Positions 6,463 to 15,487 of a DNA stretch of 17,765 bases are shown here, piece after piece. The stretch is taken from contig CALVVV010000024.1 of NCBI GenBank assembly GCA_944363995.1, positions 1 through 17,765 on the forward strand. The letters are read 5' to 3'. Made by a program: the position numbers and the translations under genes. The DNA is from an uncultured Bacilli bacterium. GTDB taxonomy: Bacteria; Bacillota_I; Bacilli_A; RF39; UBA660. The notes beneath the pieces are model-generated. The model made no database searches, was not told the DNA's origin, and worked only from the letters and a program-made list of their open reading frames with translations. The number at the start of each line of letters is the position of its first letter. Position 1 is the first letter of the stretch.

Positions 6463-9400
6463 TTAATCCATCAATTCTTGTTCTAAAGATTCTAAAGGTT
6501 CATCATCTAAATAAGGAATTTCTAAATCATAATCAGCTTTTTTATATTTTTTAGCACCAGTTCCCGCAGGAATTAATTTACCAATTATGACATTTTCTTT
6601 TAATCCACTTAATTCATCAACTTTTCCATGAATAGCAGCATCAGTTAATATTCTTGTTGTTTCTTGGAAAGAGGCTGCTGATAAGAATGAATCTGTTTCT
6701 AAACTTGCTTTAGTAATTCCTAATAAAATAGGTCGTCCTAAAGCCGGAGTTTTTCCTTCCAAAATAAGTTGTTTATTAACATCAGCAAAATGATTTATGT
6801 TAACCATCGTACCAGGCAAATATAATGAATCACCGGAATTAATTATTTTAATCTTAGAAATCATTCGCTTAGCAATAATTTCTACGTGTTTATCAGATAT
6901 ATCAACACCTTGAGAACGATAAACTTTTTGAATTTCTGACAAAATATATTGTTGAACAGTAATAGGATCAGTAACAACTAACAATTCTTTAGGACTAATA
7001 GCACCATAAGTTAATTTGTCACCAGCTAAGACATCTTGATTTATTTCAACTTTTAATTTAACACCATAATTAGTTGTATGAACTTTTGTTTCAGCATTAT
7101 TAGCAACAGTTATTAAGAATTTACCATTTTCTTCTTCAATTTTGGTAACTTTACCATTGATTTCCGAAATTGTTGCCTTTCCTTTTGGATTACGACATTC
7201 AAATAATTCTTGAACACGTGGCAAACCTTGAGTTATATCATCACCAGCTACTCCACCTGAATTGATGGTACGCATAGTTAATTGGGTACCAGGTTCACCA
7301 ATTGATTGTGCTGCCATAATACCTACAGCTTCACCAATTTCAACTAATGAGCCAGTAGCTAAATTACGACCATAACATTTACAACAAACACCATGCTCAG
7401 TTTTACAAGTCAAAACAGTTCTTATTGATACCTTCGTAACACCAGCTTTAATAATTTTATCAGCTAATTGTTCAGTTATATAAGTATTTTTTTCAGCAAT
7501 TATTTCTTTAGTTTCAGGATGTACAACATTTTTATTGGTAAATCTACCAACAATACGATCTCTTAAATCTTCAATTATTGAACCATCTTTATCATCAATA
7601 AAAGCTTCAACAACAACCCCTTCACTTGTTTTACAGTCTTCTTCTTTAACAATCATGTCTTGTGATACATCAACTAAACGACGTGTTAAATAACCGGCAT
7701 CAGCTGTTTTCAAAGCGGTATCAACAAAGCCTTTTCTAATAGCATGAGTTGCCAAGAAAAACTCTGTAACATTAGCACCCTCAACAAACGAAGATGTTAT
7801 AGGTATTTCAACAGTTTCACCTGTTGGTTTCATCATAAGTCCACGCATACCAGCCATTTGGTTATAGTTACTCATATTACCACGAGCACCTGAATCAATC
7901 ATCAAAGATATTGAATTTTCTTTATGATTTTTTATAAATCCTTCTAATTCCGAAGCTATTTTATTTTTTGCTTGATTCCAAGTATCAACAACATTATCAT
8001 ATCTTTCTTTTTCGGTTATTAATCCTCGTTTAAATTGTTTATTAATTGTTTCAATTTTAGAATTTGCTTCAGCTAAAACTTCTGGCTTAGTTTTTGATTC
8101 AATAATATCACCAATACCAATTGAAATTCCTGATAAAGTTGAATGTTTGAATCCTAAATCTTTCATTTTATCAAGCATAACTGATGTTTCTGTTGTTTGA
8201 TAACGTTTATAAATTTGCGAAATTAATTTTGTTAAAACTTTTTTTCCAAAAGGTTTAACAACTTCCATGTTAATAATTTCTTCTTTTATATTTTTACCTT
8301 TATCAATAAAATATTTACTTGGAGTAATTTTTTCAATATTTTCGGCACTTCCATCATTAATATATTGAAAACTATCTGGAAAAATTTCATTAAACAATAA
8401 TTTACCAGGTGTAGTAACTAAATATTTATCTAAATATTTATCTGGAAAAATTTTATGTTTAAATGATTTTGTTGGAATAGCAATACGTGTATGAAGTGAA
8501 ATTTCTCTTCTTTCGTATGCCATCAATGCTTCATTATCATTTTTAAATACTCTTCCTTCACCTTTTTGTCCTGCTTTTTCAATTGTTATATAATAATTAC
8601 CTAAAATCATATCTTGACCAGGTGTAACAATTGGTTGCCCATCTTTAGGTGATAAGATATTATTAGCTCCCAACATTAAAATTCTTGCTTCAGCTTGGGC
8701 TTCATCAGAAATTGGTACATGGACAGCCATTTGATCCCCATCGAAATCAGCATTAAAAGCTGCACATACCAAAGGATGTAATCTAATACTTCTACCTTCA
8801 ATTAATTTCGGTTGAAAAGCTTGAATTCCTAGTCTATGTAAAGTTGGAGCACGATTTAATAAAACAGGATGTTCACAAATTTTTTCTTCAACGATATCCC
8901 AAACGCGTTCATCTTGATTTTCAATCATTCTTTTAGCTGCTTTAATATTAGAAGCAATTTCTTTAGTAACTAACCCATTTATAACATGCGGTTTGAATAA
9001 TTCTAAAGCCATTTCTTTAGGAATACCACATTCATACATTTTTAAAGAAGGACCTACAACAATAACAGAACGTCCCGAATAGTCAACACGCTTTCCTAAT
9101 AAATTTTGTCTAAATCTTCCTTGTTTACCTTTTAACATACTAGACAAAGATTTAAGTGGACGATTACCAGCACCAGTTATATTTCGCCCACGTCTACCAT
9201 TATCAAACAAAGCATCAACAGCTTCTTGTAACATACGTTTTTCATTTTGAATAATGATAGATGGCGCACCTAATTCCATTAATTTTTTTAAACGATTATT
9301 TCGATTAATTACTCTTCGATATAAATCATTTAAATCAGAAGTAGCAAATCTACCTCCATCTAATTGAATCATTGGTCTTAACTCTGGTGGTATTACAGGT

Positions 9401-10098
9401 AATGCTTCTAAAATCATCCATTCAGGACGATTACCTGATTCCAAAAAAGCGTTTAAAACATCTAATCTTTTAATTAATCTGATTCTTTTTTGACTAGTTG
9501 AATCTTTAATATTTTCAATCTCTTCTTTAATAATTTCTACTTCATGAGCCAAATCAACCTCTTGAAGCAATTCTTTAATTGCTTCAGCACCCATACCAAC
9601 TCTAAATGAATTACCATATTTTTCGTAATAACTACGATATTCTTTATCAGAAATAGTTTGTTTTTTTTCTAATGGTGCACTTCCTGGATCTAAAACGACA
9701 TAACTAACAAAATATAATACTTCTTCCAAATCACGAGGTGACATATCTAAGACTAAACCTATGCGTGAAGGAACACCTTTAAAAAACCAAATATGGGAAC
9801 AAGGAGTTGCAAGTTCAATATGTCCCATTCTTTCCCGTCTTACTTTACTACGTGTTACTTCAACACCACATCGATCGCACACTATATTTTTGTATCTTAG
9901 TCTTTTATATTTACCACATGAACATTCAAAATCTTTAGTTGGACCAAATATTTTTTCACAAAACAATCCATCACGTTCTGGTTTTAAAGTTCGATAATTA
10001 ATTGTCTCAGCTTTTTTTACTTCGCCATAAGACCATGAACGAATTTTCTCAGGAGATGCTATTGAAATTTTTAATCCTTCAAATTCATTAATATTCAT
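6463..10098 (-). CDS. rpoC: DNA-directed RNA polymerase subunit beta'
   Basis: This is the beta' subunit of RNA polymerase, 1211 residues against 1199 in B. subtilis, so it is full length. The N-terminal zinc ribbon has C59, C61, C74 and C77. The active-site motif NADFDGD lies at 449-455, with Mg-chelating D451, D453 and D455. A second zinc site combines a Cys near 821 (CKTSEG) with CKTEHGVCCKC near 893-905. The bridge-helix and trigger-loop region, including MAAQSIGEPGTQLTMRTINS, is near 917-940. The ATG shares one base with the rpoB stop (TAATG), and AAGGAGG lies 7 nt upstream inside rpoB, so translation of the two largest polymerase subunits is coupled. Two hairpins follow the stop. Confidence 0.99.
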   Translation of the reverse strand: MNINEFEGLKISIASPEKIRSWSYGEVKKAETINYRTLKPERDGLFCEKIFGPTKDFECSCGKYKRLRYKNIVCDRCGVEVTRSKVRRERMGHIELATPCSHIWFFKGVPSRIGLVLDMSPRDLEEVLYFVSYVVLDPGSAPLEKKQTISDKEYRSYYEKYGNSFRVGMGAEAIKELLQEVDLAHEVEIIKEEIENIKDSTSQKRIRLIKRLDVLNAFLESGNRPEWMILEALPVIPPELRPMIQLDGGRFATSDLNDLYRRVINRNNRLKKLMELGAPSIIIQNEKRMLQEAVDALFDNGRRGRNITGAGNRPLKSLSSMLKGKQGRFRQNLLGKRVDYSGRSVIVVGPSLKMYECGIPKEMALELFKPHVINGLVTKEIASNIKAAKRMIENQDERVWDIVEEKICEHPVLLNRAPTLHRLGIQAFQPKLIEGRSIRLHPLVCAAFNADFDGDQMAVHVPISDEAQAEARILMLGANNILSPKDGQPIVTPGQDMILGNYYITIEKAGQKGEGRVFKNDNEALMAYERREISLHTRIAIPTKSFKHKIFPDKYLDKYLVTTPGKLLFNEIFPDSFQYINDGSAENIEKITPSKYFIDKGKNIKEEIINMEVVKPFGKKVLTKLISQIYKRYQTTETSVMLDKMKDLGFKHSTLSGISIGIGDIIESKTKPEVLAEANSKIETINKQFKRGLITEKERYDNVVDTWNQAKNKIASELEGFIKNHKENSISLMIDSGARGNMSNYNQMAGMRGLMMKPTGETVEIPITSSFVEGANVTEFFLATHAIRKGFVDTALKTADAGYLTRRLVDVSQDMIVKEEDCKTSEGVVVEAFIDDKDGSIIEDLRDRIVGRFTNKNVVHPETKEIIAEKNTYITEQLADKIIKAGVTKVSIRTVLTCKTEHGVCCKCYGRNLATGSLVEIGEAVGIMAAQSIGEPGTQLTMRTINSGGVAGDDITQGLPRVQELFECRNPKGKATISEINGKVTKIEEENGKFLITVANNAETKVHTTNYGVKLKVEINQDVLAGDKLTYGAISPKELLVVTDPITVQQYILSEIQKVYRSQGVDISDKHVEIIAKRMISKIKIINSGDSLYLPGTMVNINHFADVNKQLILEGKTPALGRPILLGITKASLETDSFLSAASFQETTRILTDAAIHGKVDELSGLKENVIIGKLIPAGTGAKKYKKADYDLEIPYLDDEPLESLEQELMD

Positions 10099-13000
10099 TA
10101 CATAGCCTCCTTATCTATTTGTTCTAATTCTTCTTCTAAATCTTCTGGTTCTTCAATATCTTCATCGTCGAACTCATCATCTTTATCATCAATAAAATCA
10201 TTTTGAGCAAATGTATCATCTACCATATCAATTGGTTCTATATTATTTTCAAATTCATCTGTACTAATAAAACCATCTTGATCGCTAGCTTCAATTTCTT
10301 TCATATCAATTAATTTACCATTTTCTGAAAGAACACTAATATCTAATCCTAAAGCTTGAAATTCTTTAATTAAAACTCTAAAACTTTCTGGAACATTGCT
10401 TGGTGGTAGTGGTGTTCCTTTAACTAAAGATTCATATACTTTAACACGTCCGACTACATCATCTGATTTAATCGTCATCATTTCTTGTAACACATGGGCA
10501 GCACCATAAGCATATAACGCCCAAACTTCCATTTCACCAAATCTTTGACCACCAAATTGGGCTTTTCCACCTAAAGGTTGTTGAGTTACCAATGAGTATG
10601 GACCAGTAGATCTTGCGTGTAATTTATCATCAACCATATGATGAAGTTTAATCATATACATAATTCCAACGGAAACACGATTATCAAATGGTTCACCAGT
10701 TCTGCCATCATATAAAACCATTTTCCCATCTTCATCTAATCCAGCTTCTTTTAAAGCATCAATTATTTCATTTCTCGTTGCACCATCAAAAGCAGGTGTC
10801 ATAACATGAATATTTAATTTTTTAGCAGCAGCCCCTAAATGCATCTCTAATATTTGTCCAACATTCATACGACTTGGAACACCAAGTGGGTTAAGTAAAA
10901 TATCAATTGGAGTTCCATCAGCCATATAAGGCATATCCTCTTTTGGTAAAATCAAAGATATAACACCCTTATTACCATGACGACCAGCCATTTTATCACC
11001 AATCGAAATTTTTCTTTTTTGAGCAATATAAACACGCACTATTTTGGATACACCAGCAGGTATTTCATCAGAATCTTCTTTCGTAAATATTTTAACATCA
11101 TGAACAATTCCTTCACCACCATGCGGTACTCTTAATGATGTATCTCTTACTTCTCTTGTTTTTTCTCCGAAAATAGCATGTAATAATTTTTCTTCACTGG
11201 TTAATTCAGCCATTCCTTTTGGTGTTACTTTACCAACTAAAATATCATCATCTTTAACTTCAGTACCAATTCTGATAATTCCATTTTCATCTAAATTTTT
11301 TCTTGCTTCTTCACCAACGTTAGGTATATCTCTTGTAAATTCTTCAGGACCTAATTTAGTATCACGACATTCTATTTGATAATCTTCAATGTGGATTGAA
11401 GTATAAACATCATCTGATACTAATCTTTCATTTAAAATAACAGCATCTTCATAATTATAACCATTAAAGTTCATAAATGCTACTGTAACATTTTTACCTA
11501 AAGCCATTTCCCCCATATCTGATGAAGGACCATCAGCAATAACTTGATCTTTTTTTACTATATCTCCTACTCTAACAATTGGTACTTGATGATAGCAAGT
11601 TCCATTATTACTTCTTTCATAACCATTTAGATAATATACATCTTTATTTTGTTTTGTTTTTATTACTATTTTTTTACCATCAACATATTCAACAACACCA
11701 TCAGAAGCCGAAATAACAACTGAACCACCATCACGGGCTGCTATGGCTTCCACACCTGTTCCAACTAATGGTGCTTCGGATTTTAATAGAGGTATTGCTT
11801 GACGTTGCATATTTGAACCCATTAAAGCTCTTTTACCATCGTCATGTTCCAAGAAAGGAATTCCTTGGGTTGTAATTGAAATAACTTGTTGCGGTGAAAC
11901 ATCAATATAGTCAACTTTTTTTGATTCAACAATAATATTATCGCCATAATATCTAACAGGTACTTTTTCTTCAATAAAGCAATTATTTTCATCTAATTTA
12001 ACTGTAGCTTGCGAAATATAATGTTCTAATTCTTCATCAGCAGTCATATAAACTACTTCATCGGTTAATTTGCCATTTTCAACTTTTCGATATGGAGTCA
12101 TTAAAAATCCATAATCATTAACCTTAGCATAACTGGCTAAAGCTGTAATTAATCCAATGTTAGGACCTTCTGGTGATTCAACAGGACATAATCTTCCATA
12201 ATGGGAAGGATTAACATCTCGCACGTCCATTCCTGCTCTATCTCTTGATAAACCACCTGGACCTAAACTAGATAAACGTCTTTTATTAGCTAATTCAGCA
12301 ATTGGATTAGTTTGATCCATAAATTGGGATAATTGACTTGATCCGAAAAATTCTTTAATAGCAGCTGTAAGTGGTCGAATATTAATTAATGTTTTAGGTG
12401 TTACTTCAGCTAACTCTTGTGTACTCATTCGATCTCTTATTACTCTTTCAATTCTTGAAACACCAATTCTAAATTGATTTTGTAATAGTTCACCAACTTG
12501 TCTTACTCGACGATTAGATAAATGATCTATTTCATCGTATGAACCAATACCATCAAATAAATTTAAATAGTAAGATACAGAAGCATAAATATCTGATATT
12601 GTTAATCTTTTTTCAGTAATTGTTTGATCATTTCCTATTATATTAACAACTTTATCTTTATTATTATTACTATAAACTTTTACAATTTGAACTTTGTTGT
12701 AATTATCTAATTCTTCATTTATTAATACTTCTTTAACACCATATCCAGCTGCAAATACTGGAACCAATAAAGTGTATAAATCTTTAGTAACTATGTCACC
12801 ATTTTTAGCAATAATTTTGCCATCAACCACTATATCTTCAGCTAAACGACAACCTAATAAACGATCTAAAACATTTAATTTTTTATTAAATTTATAACGT
12901 CCAACTTTAGCTAAATCATATCTAAAAGCATCAAAAAATCTCGTAATTAATTGATTTTTCGCGCTATCTAAAGTTGATGGTTCTCCTGGTCTTAATTTTG

Positions 13001-13715
13001 AATGAATATCAATTAAAGATTCATCAGTATTTTTATTTGTATCTTTTTCAATTGTTTTTATCAATAAATCATTTTCGCCAAATAAGCCGATTAAATCTTC
13101 ATCACTATTTAAGCCAATAGCTCTAAGTAATGTAGTAATTGGAACTTTTCTAGTTCGATCGATTCTAACAAAAATAACATCTCTTGAATCAATTTCATAT
13201 TCTAGCCAAGTTCCGCGTGTTGGAATAATTTGACTTGTAATGGTTATTCTACCATTTTTTTTATCGATTTCTTTTCCATAATAACAACTAGGTGAGCGAA
13301 CCAATTGAGAAACAATTACTCGTTCTGCTCCATTAATTATAAATGTACCAGTTTCTGTCATTATTGGCATATCACCTAGAAAAATTTCTTGTTCTTTAAC
13401 TTCTCCTGTTTCACCATTAAAAAGTCTTGCTTCTACTTTTAAAGGTGCGGCATAAGTTGCATATCTTTCTTTACAACCTTTTATGGAATATTTTGGTTGG
13501 TCAAAAGAAAATTCACCAAATTCTAACGACAAATTCCCTGTAAAACTTTCTACAGGAAAAATATCATCAAATACTTCTTTGATTCCTTCGGTCATAAACC
13601 AATCATAAGATTTTTTTTGAATTTCTAATAAATTGCTTAATTCAATTGCGTTTTTTGATTTTGCATAATTTCTTCTTTCACGGTAATCTCCACTTTTTTT
13701 AATTGTATATGCCAC
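10098..13715 (-). CDS. rpoB: DNA-directed RNA polymerase subunit beta
   Basis: This is the beta subunit of RNA polymerase, 1205 residues from a GTG start. The GTG at 13715..13713 is preceded by AGGGGTG at good spacing and gives the family start MAYTIKKSGDYRERRNYAK; the ATG 48 bp upstream has no such support and adds a non-conserved 16-residue extension. The rifampicin pocket (FGSSQLSQFMDQTNP, then ANKRRLSSLGPGG) is intact but has Asn477 at the position equivalent to E. coli His526. The conserved VNPSHYGRLCPVESPEGPN follows, and the C-terminal region has GGKAQFGGQRFGEMEVWALYA. The last 58 residues are a tail with 27 Asp/Glu. It has its own promoter, and its stop codon overlaps the rpoC start by one base. 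Confidence 0.99.
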   Translation of the reverse strand: MAYTIKKSGDYRERRNYAKSKNAIELSNLLEIQKKSYDWFMTEGIKEVFDDIFPVESFTGNLSLEFGEFSFDQPKYSIKGCKERYATYAAPLKVEARLFNGETGEVKEQEIFLGDMPIMTETGTFIINGAERVIVSQLVRSPSCYYGKEIDKKNGRITITSQIIPTRGTWLEYEIDSRDVIFVRIDRTRKVPITTLLRAIGLNSDEDLIGLFGENDLLIKTIEKDTNKNTDESLIDIHSKLRPGEPSTLDSAKNQLITRFFDAFRYDLAKVGRYKFNKKLNVLDRLLGCRLAEDIVVDGKIIAKNGDIVTKDLYTLLVPVFAAGYGVKEVLINEELDNYNKVQIVKVYSNNNKDKVVNIIGNDQTITEKRLTISDIYASVSYYLNLFDGIGSYDEIDHLSNRRVRQVGELLQNQFRIGVSRIERVIRDRMSTQELAEVTPKTLINIRPLTAAIKEFFGSSQLSQFMDQTNPIAELANKRRLSSLGPGGLSRDRAGMDVRDVNPSHYGRLCPVESPEGPNIGLITALASYAKVNDYGFLMTPYRKVENGKLTDEVVYMTADEELEHYISQATVKLDENNCFIEEKVPVRYYGDNIIVESKKVDYIDVSPQQVISITTQGIPFLEHDDGKRALMGSNMQRQAIPLLKSEAPLVGTGVEAIAARDGGSVVISASDGVVEYVDGKKIVIKTKQNKDVYYLNGYERSNNGTCYHQVPIVRVGDIVKKDQVIADGPSSDMGEMALGKNVTVAFMNFNGYNYEDAVILNERLVSDDVYTSIHIEDYQIECRDTKLGPEEFTRDIPNVGEEARKNLDENGIIRIGTEVKDDDILVGKVTPKGMAELTSEEKLLHAIFGEKTREVRDTSLRVPHGGEGIVHDVKIFTKEDSDEIPAGVSKIVRVYIAQKRKISIGDKMAGRHGNKGVISLILPKEDMPYMADGTPIDILLNPLGVPSRMNVGQILEMHLGAAAKKLNIHVMTPAFDGATRNEIIDALKEAGLDEDGKMVLYDGRTGEPFDNRVSVGIMYMIKLHHMVDDKLHARSTGPYSLVTQQPLGGKAQFGGQRFGEMEVWALYAYGAAHVLQEMMTIKSDDVVGRVKVYESLVKGTPLPPSNVPESFRVLIKEFQALGLDISVLSENGKLIDMKEIEASDQDGFISTDEFENNIEPIDMVDDTFAQNDFIDDKDDEFDDEDIEEPEDLEEELEQIDKEAM

Positions 13716-13769
13716 TATTTCACCCCTATATACTATAATTGCAACAAAAGTACATGTCACCAATTTATA

Positions 13770-13798
13770 ATTTTATCAAACAATAATCAATAAGTCAA
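13770..13798 (-). promoter_or_regulatory. rpoBC promoter overlapping the end of the methyltransferase gene
   Basis: On the minus strand TTGACT (13798..13793) overlaps the TGA stop of the upstream methyltransferase gene. A 17-bp spacer leads to TAAAAT (13775..13770), preceded by TGA as an extended -10. The start would be near 13763, leaving a leader of about 48 nt before the rpoB GTG. This lets rpoBC be transcribed apart from rplJL. Confidence 0.8.
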
Positions 13799-14376
13799 TA
13801 ATTTATTGCTTGAATTACGAAAAAACCTTTATTTTTATTAATTATATTTACTTTATATTCTAAACTTAAATCTTTTATAATACTTTTAGCTCCTTGATCT
13901 TTATTAATAACTATCCACAATTCGCCATCTTTAGTTAAATGTTTTTTAGCTTCAAACAATAGTTGGTAGAGTATTTTTTTACCTACTCTAATTGGTGGAT
14001 TAGCAATAATAAAGTCATAATTTTTATTGACATTGGTATATAAATCACTTGCAAATATATTGACAATTACATTGTTTAATTTTGCATTTTGATGAGCTAA
14101 ACTTAAAGCCCGATTATTAATATCAATCATATCAACATTAACTTTATATTTTTTAGCAATAAATATGCCTATAGCTCCATAACCACAACCTATATCTAAT
14201 ATATTACCTTTTAAATTTGGTAGATTTTCTAATAATGTTCTAGTACCAAAATCTAAACCTCTTTTAGAAAAAACACCATTGTCAGTATAAAAAGAAAAAG
14301 GAAGATTTACAATATTTACGTTTATTTTTTTTACTTCACTTTTTAAATTTTCATCGTTAGTAAAATAATAACTCAT
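13795..14376 (-). CDS. Class I SAM-dependent methyltransferase, RsmC/YbxB type
   Basis: This 193-residue Rossmann-fold methyltransferase has the SAM-binding motif DIGCGYG at 61-67, an acidic motif II near 84-86 (DIN) and the catalytic NPPIR at 126-130. The NPP motif marks N-methylation of a nucleic acid base; in the RsmC family the substrate is a 16S rRNA guanine. B. subtilis carries YbxB, of about 200 residues, in exactly this slot between rplL and rpoB, so family and location agree. The rRNA target is inferred from the family. AAAGGAAGG lies 4 nt before the ATG. The stop is TGA, evidence that TGA is not recoded here. A hairpin separates it from rplL upstream, and the rpoB promoter overlaps its 3' end. 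Confidence 0.9.
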   Translation of the reverse strand: MSYYFTNDENLKSEVKKINVNIVNLPFSFYTDNGVFSKRGLDFGTRTLLENLPNLKGNILDIGCGYGAIGIFIAKKYKVNVDMIDINNRALSLAHQNAKLNNVIVNIFASDLYTNVNKNYDFIIANPPIRVGKKILYQLLFEAKKHLTKDGELWIVINKDQGAKSIIKDLSLEYKVNIINKNKGFFVIQAINY

Positions 14377-14400
14377 AAAACCTTCCTTTCTAAATGCTAT

Positions 14401-14428
14401 AAGCCTATACTAAATTTAGTACAGGCTT
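14401..14428 (-). promoter_or_regulatory. Hairpin between rplL and the methyltransferase gene, a possible attenuator or processing site
   Basis: AAGCCT pairs with AGGCTT, then a G-U pair, then the self-complementary TACTAAATTTAGTA closes a long stem 7 nt after the rplL stop codon. No T-tract follows on the minus strand, so it is not a typical terminator. By analogy with the attenuator and RNase site downstream of E. coli rplL, it could lower readthrough or stabilise the rplJL mRNA. Confidence 0.6.
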
Positions 14429-14435
14429 AAATTAA

Positions 14436-14804
14436 TTATTTTAATTCAACAGTTGCGCCAGCTTCTTCGAATTTAGCTTTTAATTCATTAGCTTCTTCAT
14501 TTGCAACATTTTCTTTAACTGTTCCACCGTTATCAGCTAAATCTTTAGCTTCTTTTAATCCTAATCCAGTAATATCACGAACTAATTTGATAACAGCAAT
14601 TTTATTTGGACCAGCTGATGTTAAATTTACATTAACTGTTGATGGTCCTTCATCTACTGCTGCAGCTACAGGATTAGCAGCTACGGCTACAGCTGATGGA
14701 TCAACACCAAATTCCTCCTTCATTGCATCAACTAATTCTTTTACTTCAAGAATAGTCATTTCTTTTAATCCGCTAATAAATTCATCTTTTGTAAATTTTG
14801 CCAT
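14436..14804 (-). CDS. rplL: 50S ribosomal protein L7/L12
   Basis: This 122-residue protein is the stalk protein of the large subunit, which as dimers recruits translation GTPases. The N-terminal dimerisation helices (1-35, LKEMTILEVKELVDAMKEEF) are followed by an Ala/Val-rich hinge (about 36-52). The C-terminal factor-binding domain shows KIAVIKLVRDITGLGLKEAK and ends GATVELK. Length matches the family. It lies 16 nt after rplJ with AAAGGAATG upstream, in the usual rplJ-rplL pair. It probably shares the L10 leader control that keeps stalk proteins in balance. Confidence 0.99.
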   Translation of the reverse strand: MAKFTKDEFISGLKEMTILEVKELVDAMKEEFGVDPSAVAVAANPVAAAVDEGPSTVNVNLTSAGPNKIAVIKLVRDITGLGLKEAKDLADNGGTVKENVANEEANELKAKFEEAGATVELK

Positions 14805-14820
14805 TTATAATCATTCCTTT

Positions 14821-15312
14821 CTATTTTTCTAAATCTTTACTATATAAATCTAAGCAAATTGATAAATCTTTTACAACACCCATTAATCCGGCTGCTAACA
14901 TAGTAAGTAATCCTTCTCTTGATGGGATGCTTGCTAATTGTTTTAACATATTTTCGTCAGCTATTTGACCATCAACATAACCAATTTTCATAACTAAGGC
15001 TGGATGGTCTTTAGCAAAATCGCTTAGTACTTTGATAGGAGCAACTGCATCAGTACCAAAAGCCATAGCTTTAGGTCCATTTAATTGAGAGTCCATATCA
15101 ATATTTAAATTGTCTAATGCTCTTTTTACTAAAGTATTTTTATAAACTTTGTATTCAGAACCAGATTCTTTTAATTTTCTTCTAAGTTCCATTGTTTCAT
15201 TAACTGTTAAGCCATGATATTCAAATAAAACTGTTGAAGAAGCTTCTTTAACTTTATCAGTTATTTCATTAACTATTTCTTGCTTTTTTGCAATTATTTT
15301 TTGATTAGCCAT
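14821..15312 (-). CDS. rplJ: 50S ribosomal protein L10
   Basis: L10 is the base of the ribosomal stalk and binds 23S rRNA and L7/L12 dimers. The chosen start gives 163 residues beginning MANQKIIAKKQEIVNEITDK. It is supported by GAGGAGGTG 4 nt upstream; the longer frame starting MRRCN would put the start codon before that site. Typical L10 features are SSTVLFEYHGLTVNETMELR, the central VYKNTLVKRAL and a C-terminal helix that binds L7/L12. It is the first gene of an rplJ-rplL unit transcribed from a promoter inside the end of rplA and preceded by an L10 leader. Confidence 0.98.
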   Translation of the reverse strand: MANQKIIAKKQEIVNEITDKVKEASSTVLFEYHGLTVNETMELRRKLKESGSEYKVYKNTLVKRALDNLNIDMDSQLNGPKAMAFGTDAVAPIKVLSDFAKDHPALVMKIGYVDGQIADENMLKQLASIPSREGLLTMLAAGLMGVVKDLSICLDLYSKDLEK

Positions 15313-15351
15313 ATTACACCTCCTCATTTTTATATAATACCGCTAACTTAA

Positions 15352-15379
15352 AATGCTCTTACTTTACCGTAAGAGCATT
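15352..15379 (-). terminator. Attenuator-type hairpin at the 3' end of the L10 leader
   Basis: AATGCTCTTAC and GTAAGAGCATT form a perfect 11-bp stem with loop GGTAAA on the minus strand, followed by TTTAAG. The U-tract is short, so termination may be partial. It sits 40 nt before rplJ, immediately after the L10 leader core, where a regulated attenuator would lie. Confidence 0.65.
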
Positions 15380-15450
15380 AGAAAACTTTTTCTAAGTCCT
15401 CGGTAGGAAATATTAAGTCAATTGACTCCTACTGTCTACGGTACTTCACA
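15380..15450 (-). ncRNA. Ribosomal protein L10 leader (cis-regulatory)
   Basis: The minus-strand RNA contains TACCGTAGACAGTAGGAGTC and later ATATTTCCTACCGAGG, which are the conserved halves of the bacterial L10 leader. GTAGG pairs with CCTAC, and flanking AAGT(A)CC can pair with GGACTT as a closing stem. A kink-turn-like element of this kind binds the L10(L12) complex and represses rplJL when stalk proteins are in excess. It lies between a promoter and rplJ, as expected. I recognised it by eye, without a covariance search. Confidence 0.88.
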
Positions 15451-15457
15451 CAACTTA

Positions 15458-15487
15458 ATTATAACACATTTATTAATTATTTGTCAA
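15458..15487 (-). promoter_or_regulatory. rplJL promoter inside the 3' end of rplA
   Basis: On the minus strand a perfect TTGACA (15487..15482) lies within the last codons of rplA. An 18-bp spacer leads to a perfect TATAAT (15463..15458). Transcription would start near 15451, exactly at the front of the L10 leader. This is the best consensus promoter in the window. Confidence 0.88.

Noticed and set aside
9761..9997. Plus-strand open frame of 78 codons
   Set aside because: Antisense to the conserved N-terminal zinc region of rpoC, with no independent support.
10240..10290. EF-hand-like DQDGFISTDE in the RpoB tail
   Set aside because: Position 1 of the loop is Ala rather than Asp, and there are no flanking helices typical of EF hands; it is probably chance in an acidic tail.
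13716..13763. ATG-initiated 16-residue N-terminal extension of RpoB
   Set aside because: It has no ribosome binding site, is not conserved in sequence style, and would begin at about the predicted transcription start. The GTG with AGGGGTG upstream fits the family start.
13762..13797. Possible recoding of TGA as Trp at the end of the methyltransferase gene (Mycoplasma-type code)
   Set aside because: Trp codons checked in rpoC are TGG, no TGA interrupts any conserved gene here, and the 193-residue product already has the family's length.
14587..14832. Plus-strand open frame of 81 codons
   Set aside because: Antisense to rplL; the Ala/Thr-rich product reflects the L7/L12 hinge codons.
15313..15327. 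MRRCN extension of L10
   Set aside because: It would place the start codon before the strong GAGGAGGTG site; the inner ATG gives the normal L10 N-terminus.
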